Shown one piece after another: positions 35,227-43,494 of a stretch of DNA of 64,000 bases. The position numbers and the translations under genes were made by a program. Source of the DNA: Lentisphaerota bacterium (GTDB lineage Bacteria > Verrucomicrobiota > Lentisphaeria > Victivallales > Victivallaceae); the NCBI GenBank assembly GCA_015061625.1, contig SUWG01000002.1:1-64000 (forward strand), written 5' to 3'. Under the pieces are notes generated by a model. The model was not told the DNA's origin, did no database searches, and saw nothing but the letters and a program-made list of their open reading frames with translations. The stretch's first letter is position 1, and the number at the start of each line of letters is the position of its first letter.

Positions 35227-36495
35227 ATGAGTGAACCGTTAAGAGTGGCGATCGTCAGTGATTCCCAGGCGTATCCGTCGATCAATGACTGGGGAATGAG
35301 TAATTTGGATAAGGCATTCAAACTTCTTGCTCCGAAAAAGCCGGAAGTGTTGCTCATGGCGGGAGATTTGGCTGACGGCACCAATTATGCAACATTTGAT
35401 TTTTATAAAAAATTGCTTGATCGGCATTTTCCCGGCGGGATCATTCATGTCGGTTGTGCCGGGAATCATGATTATTGGACACCCCGCGGAGTGGTGCGTG
35501 ATCCGGAAGCGATTTACCGCGAATTCTGTACCCGGATAGGTCAACCGGTCGCCAATCCTCTGCATCAGGTGGTAAAAGGTATCTCATTTATTGCTTTTTC
35601 TGAAGATTTCAGTGGAAGACATTCGCCGGAAATGCTGGATAAACTGGAAACTGAAATTCAAAAAGCCATTGCCCGTGATCCGGTAAAGCCGGTATTTGTA
35701 ATCACTCATTTCCCTCCGGCTGACACCATGTCCGGCAGTTTCAATGAATCCGGCCGTCCGGAGTTGCGGGAGTTATTCGACCGTTATAAACAGGTGGTTT
35801 CCATTTCAGGACACACTCATTATCCATTGGAAGATGAAAGGTGTATCTGGCAGGAAAAATTTACTGCATTTACCACTGATACGCTGGCATATTCCTGTAT
35901 GAGTGATGGTTATTACAATGCTTGTGGCAAGGTGATCGTGCCTTTTGCCAGAGAGGCTGTGCAGGTGTTGTTTATGGAAATATATGACGATCATTTTGAT
36001 ATTCACCGCTATAATGTTGACGATCAGCGTGAAATCAAACCGGATGCCGTTTGGAAAGTTGCCATCCCTTACGATCCGACCCATCCATCTTATGGAGAGG
36101 CCCGCAAGGCGATGCGCCCGGCTCCGCAGTTCCCCGCGGGAGCAAAAGGGATGTTCCGTTATGATTTCGGATATTTTTATTTGCTTTTTGATCCGGCAGA
36201 GCATCCGGATTTTGTGCATTATTACACGATTAGGATCATCGAGTGCGACGGGAACAGTGAAAAAGTGGTTTCCGAGGAAAAGTTTGCTGCCGGATTCTAC
36301 CGTTTGGCCAGATATCAGGGCGGGCGGGAAGTTTTCCGCATACCGAGTGAAGCGATAACGCCGGGGGCGCATTGCCGGTTTGAAATATTTCCGGTGGAAT
36401 CATTCGGTAATGCCGGTGAACCATTGGTGTTTGAAATAGACGTTCCCAATGCCAGTATGTTGCGTTGCGGCCGTCCGGAATGTCCTCAAGAGTAA
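35227..36495 (+). CDS. Calcineurin-like metallophosphoesterase
   Basis: A 422-residue protein. The metal-binding motifs of the family are in order: AIVSDSQAYPS (a variant of DxH with S-D-S-Q), LMAGDLADG (GDxxD-like), CAGNHDYW (GNHD), FVITHFPP and ISGHTHYP (GHxH). The first motif lacks the usual His, so metal site 1 is altered. The C-terminal about 150 residues are beta-rich with no known domain. Start ATG at 35227 has AGAGG upstream. No signal peptide. Its neighbour is a GH36-like enzyme 14 bases on, which suggests a role with phosphorylated or otherwise modified sugars. Confidence 0.82.
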   Translation: MSEPLRVAIVSDSQAYPSINDWGMSNLDKAFKLLAPKKPEVLLMAGDLADGTNYATFDFYKKLLDRHFPGGIIHVGCAGNHDYWTPRGVVRDPEAIYREFCTRIGQPVANPLHQVVKGISFIAFSEDFSGRHSPEMLDKLETEIQKAIARDPVKPVFVITHFPPADTMSGSFNESGRPELRELFDRYKQVVSISGHTHYPLEDERCIWQEKFTAFTTDTLAYSCMSDGYYNACGKVIVPFAREAVQVLFMEIYDDHFDIHRYNVDDQREIKPDAVWKVAIPYDPTHPSYGEARKAMRPAPQFPAGAKGMFRYDFGYFYLLFDPAEHPDFVHYYTIRIIECDGNSEKVVSEEKFAAGFYRLARYQGGREVFRIPSEAITPGAHCRFEIFPVESFGNAGEPLVFEIDVPNASMLRCGRPECPQE

Positions 36496-36509
36496 AGGAA
36501 TATAGTGAA

Positions 36510-38120
36510 ATGAGTAAAAATTTGTGGCAAAAACAACTTCCCGGTTACCGGGCGTATCTGCCGGTGGAGTTGCCGCCGGAAGCATCCTATGTCTACCGTG
36601 GCAACAACACCATGTCCAGTGCTTTGATTGCTCCCAACTTGCAATGGCTTCACGGCAGCGATGAGATGCTGGTCAGTCATGATGTGGTGGTTTTGGGCGA
36701 TCAGGATACATCCAAATATATTCTGGCCGGAGCATTGACTGCCAAACGGTCATTGACCTATTTTACTGTTATCCGACGCGGTCGTTTGCGTGGGGTGGAA
36801 GTTTTCATGCCGCACATCGCCGATGGCGAAAAACCGGAAAAACTGGTGGTTCTGGAAGGAAGCAATCCGGAAGATTTGCTGATCAAATATGCCGAACTTG
36901 CGGCAGAAGCAATGGATGTGCCGCCGATCGATGCCAAAGAGAATATGAGCGGTTATTGCACATGGTACTACTACTATGCCGGAGTTTCCGAGGCAAATCT
37001 GCTGGAAAATGTGGATGCCATTGCTGCAAACCGTTCAGTTTACAATGCGCAGTATATTCAGATCGATGATGGTTATCAGCGGCATCAGGGCGATTGGCTT
37101 GACCAGCGTGATGCGTGGCCGACTCCGTTGCAGACGATTGCCAAAAAGATCATAGATTGCGGCAGTGTACCGGGGATTTGGACGATGCCGATGCTGGCAT
37201 CCACGGCAAGCCGGGTCTATGCTGAACACCCCGATTGGTTTGTTAAAGATGAAAATGGCAACACGATGGTCATTCAGGGATGGTCTCCGGCTCCGGATAA
37301 TCACTGGATCTGTCTGGATGCTTCACAGGATGAGGTTTTGGAGCATTTGGCTCATATTTTCAAGACCTTCCGGTCTTGGGGGTATAAATACTTCAAAATG
37401 GATGGTTTATCCTACGGTTTGATGGAAGGTAGACGCAATGATCCTCATGCCACCCCGGTCAGTGCATTCCGTCGTGCGATCAAGGCTATTCGTGACGCAG
37501 TGCCGGATGCGGTATTGTTGGCCTGTTCTGCGCCTTTCATGCCTTGCATGGGGTTGGTGGATAATTGCCGGGTGAGTTCTGATACCAACAGATATTACAG
37601 TACTCCGTACAAGGGGGTGGCCAATACTGATCTTGATACCGGATGCTCAATCAGCCGTGCTGCACACCAGACTTTGTGTAACTGGTGGAAGTTTGACCGT
37701 TGGTTCCGCTGTGATCCTGATACTCTTATGGCCCGTCAGGATAATGCTTTCTACACTTATGGAGAGGCAAAAATTTCAGTATTGACCGGTATTGTTACCG
37801 GAGTAGTATTGACCAGCGACCATTTGGGGACAATCGCTCCGGAGCGTTTGGAATTGCTTGGGCGTGCGCAGAAATTGCGTATGCGTGATGTTCGTCCGGT
37901 GAATTGGGAAGTGAACCGCTGGCCGCAGGTTTTTTCCGGTACGGTTGACGGCAAAAAAGCATTGGCAATATTCAACGATTCAGAACAGGAGGTTGTCTAT
38001 TGTTTTGCTGATTATGATATGCCGCTTGAGTGTAAAGAATTGCTTGATACACCATCGCTCCGGCATGGTAAAATCATTCTGCCTGCTCATGATGCGGCGT
38101 TGCTGGTGGCTGAAAACTGA
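36510..38120 (+). CDS. GH36-like alpha-galactosidase (clan GH-D)
   Basis: A 536-residue TIM-barrel glycosidase. The nucleophile motif is KYFKMDGLSYG (the KxD of GH36/GH27), and the acid/base region is NCRVSSDTN (RxxxD type). QYIQIDDGYQRHQGDWL is the typical first strand of GH36. It lacks the large N-terminal beta-sandwich of classical GH36, as in the shorter plant raffinose synthase-like branch. No signal peptide. The start at 36510 (MSKNLWQ) has AAAGGAA 9 bases upstream. Confidence 0.85.
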   Translation: MSKNLWQKQLPGYRAYLPVELPPEASYVYRGNNTMSSALIAPNLQWLHGSDEMLVSHDVVVLGDQDTSKYILAGALTAKRSLTYFTVIRRGRLRGVEVFMPHIADGEKPEKLVVLEGSNPEDLLIKYAELAAEAMDVPPIDAKENMSGYCTWYYYYAGVSEANLLENVDAIAANRSVYNAQYIQIDDGYQRHQGDWLDQRDAWPTPLQTIAKKIIDCGSVPGIWTMPMLASTASRVYAEHPDWFVKDENGNTMVIQGWSPAPDNHWICLDASQDEVLEHLAHIFKTFRSWGYKYFKMDGLSYGLMEGRRNDPHATPVSAFRRAIKAIRDAVPDAVLLACSAPFMPCMGLVDNCRVSSDTNRYYSTPYKGVANTDLDTGCSISRAAHQTLCNWWKFDRWFRCDPDTLMARQDNAFYTYGEAKISVLTGIVTGVVLTSDHLGTIAPERLELLGRAQKLRMRDVRPVNWEVNRWPQVFSGTVDGKKALAIFNDSEQEVVYCFADYDMPLECKELLDTPSLRHGKIILPAHDAALLVAEN

Positions 38121-38138
38121 CCGTTGTCTGAATACATT

Positions 38139-38177
38139 CAAGACCATTGGGTGTGTATCCGGTGGTCTTGATTTTTT
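38139..38177 (+). terminator. Terminator of the phosphoesterase-GH36 operon
   Basis: CAAGACCA (38139-38146) pairs with TGGTCTTG (38163-38170), followed by ATTTTTTATT. 18 bases after the GH36 stop. Confidence 0.8.
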
Positions 38178-38245
38178 ATTGCCAACCAAGGAAAAGGCAG
38201 TTGTCGGAGAAAGGTATATTTATTTCATCAGTACAATTTTACAAC

Positions 38246-38294
38246 GGTAAAAAACAACCTCCCGAATGTATTTTTATCTGACAATCGGGAGGTT
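38246..38294 (-). terminator. Terminator of the RRM protein gene
   Basis: AACCTCCCGA (38256-38265) and TCGGGAGGTT (38285-38294) form a 10-bp stem, followed on the minus strand by GTTTTTTACC. Confidence 0.8.
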
Positions 38295-38313
38295 TTGAAT
38301 CTCTGAAACAGGT

Positions 38314-38583
38314 TCAGAAGCGTTTTTGGAACTGACGCGGTTCACGGGGACGCGCTTCATTGACGACTGCTTTGCGACCACCAATATCGTTACCGTTGAG
38401 AGCTTCGATCGCTTTTTTGGCTTCTTCGTCATTGGGCATTTCAACAAAACCGAAACCTTTGGCTCTGCCGGTTTCACGGTCATTGACGATTCTTGCAGCG
38501 GCTACTTCACCGAATGCCGCGAAAACTTCACGCAGATCGTCCGGAGTGGTGCTGTACGGCAGATTACCGACGTAGATATTCAT
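38314..38583 (-). CDS. RNA-binding protein with one RRM domain
   Basis: An 89-residue cytoplasmic protein made of one RNA recognition motif. RNP2 is IYVGNL (residues 3-8) and RNP1 is KGFGFVEM, as in the small cold-inducible RRM proteins of cyanobacteria and of many PVC and Bacteroidetes genomes. The tail ARPREPRQFQKRF is basic. The start at 38583 is chosen because RRM begins there. It probably acts as an RNA chaperone, and the long structured leader suggests post-transcriptional control. Confidence 0.92.
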   Translation of the reverse strand: MNIYVGNLPYSTTPDDLREVFAAFGEVAAARIVNDRETGRAKGFGFVEMPNDEEAKKAIEALNGNDIGGRKAVVNEARPREPRQFQKRF

Positions 38584-38585
38584 TC

Positions 38586-38646
38586 CTAACTTTATCCTTT
38601 TTGTTTTTTGCCTTGAGGTTGCAGGCTCGTCCGGCAACTGCAAGGT
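38586..38646 (-). promoter_or_regulatory. Structured 5' leader of the RRM gene
   Basis: Within the roughly 80-base leader, CCTTG and CAAGG close a hairpin with a second 5-bp stem GTTGC/GCAAC inside a 2x2 internal loop. It could be a regulatory leader as seen for cold-shock genes. Confidence 0.35.
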
Positions 38647-38664
38647 TTTATCAATATGTTTATA

Positions 38665-38692
38665 AGTATATGAAAAATATCATCAATGTCAA
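38665..38692 (-). promoter_or_regulatory. Promoter of the RRM protein gene
   Basis: Minus-strand TTGACA (38687-38692), 16 bases, TATACT (38665-38670). Confidence 0.65.
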
Positions 38693-38731
38693 TAGCAGAA
38701 TGAAAAAATTTTAAAAAATATTCAAAAAAAA

Positions 38732-38760
38732 TTGAAAAATCAGTAATTTCGCACTAAATT
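38732..38760 (+). promoter_or_regulatory. Promoter of the ybaK-DUF1805 operon
   Basis: TTGAAA (38732-38737), 17 bases, TAAATT (38755-38760). Confidence 0.5.
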
Positions 38761-38783
38761 ATCCATTGACAATGGAGTTGTTT

Positions 38784-39269
38784 ATGAATAAAATTATGTC
38801 AAAAACCAATGCTCTGCGTTTGGCAGAAAATGCCGGACTTGATTTTGAAGCATTTGAATACGATACCGGTGATGGTTGTATTGACGGCAGGTCGGTAGCA
38901 AAGAAGATCGGCAGGTCGCCGGATGAAGTTTTCAAAACTCTGGTGGCTCAAGCACCCGGACGGGAATATTTTGTATTTATCGTGCCCTCCGCCGGAGAAC
39001 TTGATCTGAAAAAAGCCGCAAGGGCGGTTTCAAGAAAGAGTATTGAATTGATCGCCTTAAAAGAGTTGTTGCCGCTGACCGGTTATGTGCATGGCGGCTG
39101 TTCTCCTTTGGGGATGAAAAAACTTTTTCCGACTTTTATTGATGAAACCGCGTTATTGTTTGACCGGATATGGGTTTCCGGTGGTAAGGTCGGGTTGAAT
39201 ATTGCAGTTGTTCCGGAAGCATTGGCAAAAGTGGTCAATGCCGGATTTGCAGATATTGTTAAACAGTAA
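38784..39269 (+). CDS. ybaK: YbaK/EbsC-type Cys-tRNA(Pro) deacylase
   Basis: A 161-residue editing enzyme that hydrolyses Cys-tRNA(Pro) made in error by prolyl-tRNA synthetase. The conserved VFKTLVAQ contains the catalytic lysine region, and GYVHGGCSPLGMKK and GLNIAVVPEALAKVVNA are typical YbaK segments. The start at 38784 has GGAG 7 bases upstream and is preferred to an ATG 18 bases before it. Confidence 0.9.
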   Translation: MNKIMSKTNALRLAENAGLDFEAFEYDTGDGCIDGRSVAKKIGRSPDEVFKTLVAQAPGREYFVFIVPSAGELDLKKAARAVSRKSIELIALKELLPLTGYVHGGCSPLGMKKLFPTFIDETALLFDRIWVSGGKVGLNIAVVPEALAKVVNAGFADIVKQ

Positions 39270-39281
39270 GGAATATTTTTT

Positions 39282-39563
39282 ATGGAAAAGATATTGGTTG
39301 AGGACAAGGCCATGATGGCCGGTTCAATGGATATGTACGGGGTGAAAATCCTGCTGATCACATCCGGCAAAGGAGCATTGGGGTGCGGGTACATCAATCT
39401 TGCCGCCGCTGAAAAATTCGGTCATGCTCTGGCGATCGTCAGCGGAGTGAATGATTATGATGATATGCTTGCCGCAGAGGTTAAAGCAGTTTCTTCTGCA
39501 GCCGCTGCGCTTGGAGTTTCTGTTGGCATGAGTGGCAAAGATGCTTTGTTGAAAATGTCCTGA
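39282..39563 (+). CDS. DUF1805 (YunC-like) protein
   Basis: A 93-residue protein with the conserved ITSGKGALGCGYINLAAAEKFG of DUF1805/YunC, whose function is unknown. It follows ybaK by 12 bases in the same operon and converges with the YgiQ gene, 3 bases apart. Confidence 0.8.
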   Translation: MEKILVEDKAMMAGSMDMYGVKILLITSGKGALGCGYINLAAAEKFGHALAIVSGVNDYDDMLAAEVKAVSSAAAALGVSVGMSGKDALLKMS

Positions 39564-39566
39564 ATA

Positions 39567-41279
39567 TCAACGTTTTTTTCGCACTGGAGAACGGCGTTTT
39601 TTCAGTACATGGATTTGGGCCCGTCTTTCCGCAAGTCCCCGGTTGACTTCAATGGGGGTGCCATCCGGAGCTTTGCCGGTGTAGTACATCGCCGCCCCCA
39701 TGGTCATCGGCAAAGGAATATAATCCTGCACCTGTTGTAAACTCCAATGGTGCTTATTCAGAAAATCATCAACGGTTTTCATCTCTTTATCGGTGCATCC
39801 GGGGAAATTGGAAATAAAGAGCGGAATGAGATATTGTTCCAGACCGCACTCTTTACTGATGCGTTCAAATTCCCGCATGAATTCATAAAATTCTTCCGGC
39901 GTACCCTTGCGCATGAGTTTCATAACTTCGGGATGCAGATGTTCCGGAGCAACTTTCATGTGTCCGGAAACATGATGGGCGATCAATTCATAAAGTAACT
40001 CTTTCTGGCGCAGACAAAGGTCAAGGCGGATTCCGGAATTTATATACAAATGACGGATTTTGGGCATTTTGCGCAATGTACGCAAAAGATGTACCATGGC
40101 CTGTCCATCACATTTGTAGGAGGGACACGGTTTGGGGAAAAGACAACTTACCCGGTGACATTTTTTGCATTTTTCTGTGTCGTAGGCACTGCCGAAAATA
40201 TTTCCAGCGGCTCCTCCGATGTCTGAAATCGTTCCTTTAAAAGTCGGGCGGTTGGAAATATATTCCGCTTCCCGGATGATCGATTTTTCACTGCGGCTCA
40301 TTACTGTGCGCCCCTGGTGGGCCACCAAACCGCAAAAAGCGCATCCGCCGGGGCAGCCGCGTACCGCCTGGATGGAGTCGATGATTGCATCAAAAGCCGG
40401 AATCCGTCCCTGGTATTTCGGGTGCGGTTTACGGGCGTAGGGCAATTCATGGACTTTATCCAGCTCATCGCTGGTCAGCGGCTCTGCCGGAGGTTCAATG
40501 ACCAACAGGCGATCGCCGTATTGTTGAATAAGTCCGCAGGCACTGTAATAATTCATATTTGCTTCGACAAGTTTGGTTTCAGTCATCAAAGCATCTTTGT
40601 TGTTGAGTATCTCTTCGTAAGATGGCAATTCCACATACCCGGTACGGTCAAATTCGAGGGCTGCCTTTTTACCGAGCAATCTTGCGGTGCCGCGGATGCC
40701 GGCAAGATCTTTGCCATCCCGCATCCGGTCAAATGCCTCCGGTGTGGGGCGTTCGCCCATGCCGTAGACCATGATATCACATTTCGTATCAAGGAGCATT
40801 GACGGGCGGATTTTATCCTGCCAGTAATCATAGTGAGCGACCCGGCGCAAACTTGCTTCCAAACCGCCGGTCAAAACCGGTTTTCCGGGGAATGCCTGCC
40901 TGGCCAGTTGGGCATAAACAACCAATGCGTGCGGCGGTCTTTTTCCGGTTTGACCATTCTCGCTGAACATATCATCCCGCCGCATACGTCTGCCGGCCGT
41001 GTAGATATTGACCATGGAATCCATATTGCCACTGGTTACACCGATGCCGATACGGGGTGTGCCCATAACTTTCAAACTTTCAGGAGTTTTCCAATCCGGT
41101 TGGGCGATGATACCGACTTTATACCCCCGTTTTTCAAGCAGACGGCCAATGATCGCCGCTCCGAAAGATGGATGATCGACGTAGCAATCGCCGGTTATGA
41201 TGAGGATGTCCAATTCATCCCAACCCAGCTGCTTCATTTCCTGAAGCGACATGGGCAAAAAAGGTGCATGGGAACTCAT
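39567..41279 (-). CDS. YgiQ-family radical SAM protein
   Basis: A 570-residue radical SAM enzyme. N-terminal DUF3490-like region with TGDCYVDHPSFGAAIIGRLL, then the cluster motif RGCPGGCAFCGLVAHQGR (CxxxCxxC), and a cysteine cluster CKKCHRVSCLFPKPC that may bind a second metal or Fe-S site. VAPEHLHPEVMKLMRKG is typical of the family. Substrate unknown. Its start overlaps the stop of the upstream secreted-protein gene (ATGA). Confidence 0.92.
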   Translation of the reverse strand: MSSHAPFLPMSLQEMKQLGWDELDILIITGDCYVDHPSFGAAIIGRLLEKRGYKVGIIAQPDWKTPESLKVMGTPRIGIGVTSGNMDSMVNIYTAGRRMRRDDMFSENGQTGKRPPHALVVYAQLARQAFPGKPVLTGGLEASLRRVAHYDYWQDKIRPSMLLDTKCDIMVYGMGERPTPEAFDRMRDGKDLAGIRGTARLLGKKAALEFDRTGYVELPSYEEILNNKDALMTETKLVEANMNYYSACGLIQQYGDRLLVIEPPAEPLTSDELDKVHELPYARKPHPKYQGRIPAFDAIIDSIQAVRGCPGGCAFCGLVAHQGRTVMSRSEKSIIREAEYISNRPTFKGTISDIGGAAGNIFGSAYDTEKCKKCHRVSCLFPKPCPSYKCDGQAMVHLLRTLRKMPKIRHLYINSGIRLDLCLRQKELLYELIAHHVSGHMKVAPEHLHPEVMKLMRKGTPEEFYEFMREFERISKECGLEQYLIPLFISNFPGCTDKEMKTVDDFLNKHHWSLQQVQDYIPLPMTMGAAMYYTGKAPDGTPIEVNRGLAERRAQIHVLKKRRSPVRKKR

Positions 41280-41800
41280 TCTTCAGAAAGCTCCAGAATG
41301 CCGCGTGCCGGGATCCTGCTGATGGCAGTGGGTGGTTTGTTGCCGATAACAGTGAATGGCACCACGATATCCCATTTGCCGTCAGGGTCATTCAACTTGC
41401 TTTTCAGTGTGATGTCGATGCTTTTGTTGTCGGATATCACTTTGGAATCAATGATAAAAAGCAGTTGTTGAGGTGCGCTGGCTTCTACGCTGTCGGTGAA
41501 ATATTCAAATTTACCGTTGCGCCAAATGGCAACACATGGAAACTCCAGCCCGGCCACTTGCAAAGTATAATCAAAGATACTGAATGAACGTAAATCATCC
41601 GGTTTGATTGAAATGATCGCATAACAACGGTTTATCGGCATTTGCGGGAATCCGAGAGTAGATAAACTGGCTATATTGACATTGGCCATGGTTAATTCTG
41701 CTCCGATGATTATTCCGGAGCGGCATCTCAAAACATCAGCTTGAAGCGGCAGAAAGGTGAATACGGCAAAAGAGAAGATGATAAAAAATTTTTTACTCAT
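41276..41800 (-). CDS. Exported protein of unknown function
   Basis: A 174-residue protein with signal peptide SKKFFIIFSFAVFTFLPLQA. The mature part is beta-rich with no recognised motif. The start at 41800 is used rather than an ATG 15 bases upstream since it directly precedes the signal peptide. Its 4-base overlap with the YgiQ gene indicates an operon. Confidence 0.65.
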   Translation of the reverse strand: MSKKFFIIFSFAVFTFLPLQADVLRCRSGIIIGAELTMANVNIASLSTLGFPQMPINRCYAIISIKPDDLRSFSIFDYTLQVAGLEFPCVAIWRNGKFEYFTDSVEASAPQQLLFIIDSKVISDNKSIDITLKSKLNDPDGKWDIVVPFTVIGNKPPTAISRIPARGILELSEE

Positions 41801-41843
41801 AAAATATACCTGCAAACAGTTGTTTTATAAAAAGCACAGATAT

Positions 41844-41872
41844 ACTATATCTTTACTTGCCGGAAAAGTCAA
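41844..41872 (-). promoter_or_regulatory. Promoter of the exported protein/YgiQ operon
   Basis: Minus-strand TTGACT (41867-41872), 17 bases, TATAGT (41844-41849). It overlaps the 3' end of the HAD gene. Confidence 0.65.
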
Positions 41873-42441
41873 CTTGAAGCCGGAAGTTTTTCCTGTAAAT
41901 CTTGTGCGCCGGTAAAAACTTCGGCATTCCAACCGTGTTTTTTTGCCGCTTCGATCAAGTCCGGGCGGTCGTCCACATAGAGATCCGGAATACCATAGCG
42001 GCTTTCAAATGCGGAAAGCATTTCCGTTGACGGTTTCCAGTTGCCGCATTCAAAACTGAATACTCCGCCGGAAACTGCATTGAATGCTCCGAATATTTCT
42101 TTGGTCCTTTGCAGGTGAAGTGTTGAAATATCCGAGAAAAATACCGCCTGGATATTGCGTGACGGAAATGAGTTGACCAATTCCACCATGCCGGGGACAG
42201 GTTCGATGATGATCGCATTGAATGCTTCTTTGATTTTCTCACAGGTGAATTTTTTATGGAAGATATCTTCGGCCCGTTTCAGAAATTCTTTTTCACCGTC
42301 GAGATGGCCGAACTCAAATTCCCGGAGCAATTCTTTCATGGTTTCGGGAGTCTGTTCAACCCCCAGTTGCTGCGGAAAAAGTCCGTGATCGATTTTTACG
42401 CAGACATTGCCGATATCCATAGCCAGCAGAAATTTTTTCAT
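41869..42441 (-). CDS. HAD-family phosphatase
   Basis: A 190-residue haloacid-dehalogenase-type protein. Motif I is AMDIGNVCV, motif II FFSDISTLH, and motif IV YVDDRPDLIEAAKKHG. Asn replaces the second Asp of DxD in motif I, as in several sugar-phosphatase-like HAD members (YihX type). Cytoplasmic; substrate not predictable. Confidence 0.85.
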   Translation of the reverse strand: MKKFLLAMDIGNVCVKIDHGLFPQQLGVEQTPETMKELLREFEFGHLDGEKEFLKRAEDIFHKKFTCEKIKEAFNAIIIEPVPGMVELVNSFPSRNIQAVFFSDISTLHLQRTKEIFGAFNAVSGGVFSFECGNWKPSTEMLSAFESRYGIPDLYVDDRPDLIEAAKKHGWNAEVFTGAQDLQEKLPASS

Positions 42442-42470
42442 ATAACACTCACTTTATCAAATTTTTTTTT

Positions 42471-42499
42471 AATATAGCACGGGGGCAAGGTAAAAACAA
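42471..42499 (-). promoter_or_regulatory. Promoter of the HAD phosphatase gene
   Basis: Minus-strand TTGTTT (42494-42499), 17 bases, TATATT (42471-42476). Its -35 box is 2 bases from that of the divergent cysK promoter. Confidence 0.55.
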
Positions 42500-42501
42500 G
42501 T

Positions 42502-42530
42502 TTGCATTTTATCAGGTTTAACAGTATGTT
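42502..42530 (+). promoter_or_regulatory. Promoter of the cysK-nadA operon
   Basis: TTGCAT (42502-42507), 17 bases, TATGTT (42525-42530). It overlaps the first ATG of the longer ORF, which is thus not the start. Confidence 0.55.
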
Positions 42531-42561
42531 AAAGCAGAGTGTAGTTTTTTATGGAGTTCGT

Positions 42562-43479
42562 ATGAAAATATCTGAAAATATTTTGGAGCAGATCGGTTCT
42601 ACTCCGTTGGTGAAAATCGGCCGGATGAATGGTTCGGCGGCAACCGTATTGGCCAAGGTAGAGTTTTTCAATCCCGGTGGTTCAGTCAAGGATCGGGTAG
42701 GGGCGGCAATGGTCGATGCTGCAGAAAAAAGCGGAGCATTGCCGCCGGGGGGAGTGATCATTGAACCGACCAGCGGAAACACCGGCATCGGTCTGGCGAT
42801 CGCCGCAGCGGTAAAAGGCTATAAACTGATTCTGGTCATGCCGGATAATATGAGTATTGAAAGGCGCAAACTTGCGGCGGCTTATGGGGCGGATATTGAA
42901 TTGACTCCGGCGGTTGACGGTATGCGCGGCGCGATCGCCAGAGCAGAAGAACTTAACCGGAATATTCCCGGATCGATCATTCCCCAGCAATTTTCCAATC
43001 CGGCCAATCCGCAGGCGCATTACGATTCAACGGCGGTGGAGATTTGGAATGATACCGATGGCAAAATAGATGCTTTTGTTGCCGGGGTGGGAACCGGCGG
43101 CACATTGACCGGAGTGGCACGTTACCTCAAAGAAAAAAATCCGGGAGTGAAAATATTTGCCATTGAGCCGGATACCAGTGCGGTGCTTTCCGGCGGCGAA
43201 GCCGGAGTACACAAGTTGCAGGGGATCGGAGCCGGATTTGTGCCGGATGTGCTGGATCGTTCACTGATCGATGAAGTTGTTTGTGTCAGTGCGGAGAATG
43301 CCGGCAATGCCGCCAGACGGGCGGCAAAAGAGGAGGGAATGCTGATCGGCATTTCCGGTGGAGCGGCTTTGTATGCCGCATTGCAGATTTCCGGCAGAGA
43401 GGAATTTGCCGGAAAAAATATCGTGGTATTATTGCCGGATACCGGTGAGAGATATCTATCCACATGGTTGTTTGATTGA
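42562..43479 (+). CDS. cysK: Cysteine synthase A (O-acetylserine sulfhydrylase)
   Basis: Makes cysteine from O-acetylserine and sulfide with PLP. The 305-residue protein has the PLP lysine motif NPGGSVKDRVG, the phosphate loop TSGNTGIGLA, GTGGTLTGVARYLKE and GISGGAALYAA, in the usual order. Start at 42562 has GGAG upstream and matches the family start (ISENILEQIGSTPLVKI). It is followed 15 bases later by nadA. Confidence 0.95.
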   Translation: MKISENILEQIGSTPLVKIGRMNGSAATVLAKVEFFNPGGSVKDRVGAAMVDAAEKSGALPPGGVIIEPTSGNTGIGLAIAAAVKGYKLILVMPDNMSIERRKLAAAYGADIELTPAVDGMRGAIARAEELNRNIPGSIIPQQFSNPANPQAHYDSTAVEIWNDTDGKIDAFVAGVGTGGTLTGVARYLKEKNPGVKIFAIEPDTSAVLSGGEAGVHKLQGIGAGFVPDVLDRSLIDEVVCVSAENAGNAARRAAKEEGMLIGISGGAALYAALQISGREEFAGKNIVVLLPDTGERYLSTWLFD

Positions 43480-43494
43480 CAGGAGAGACTGAAA

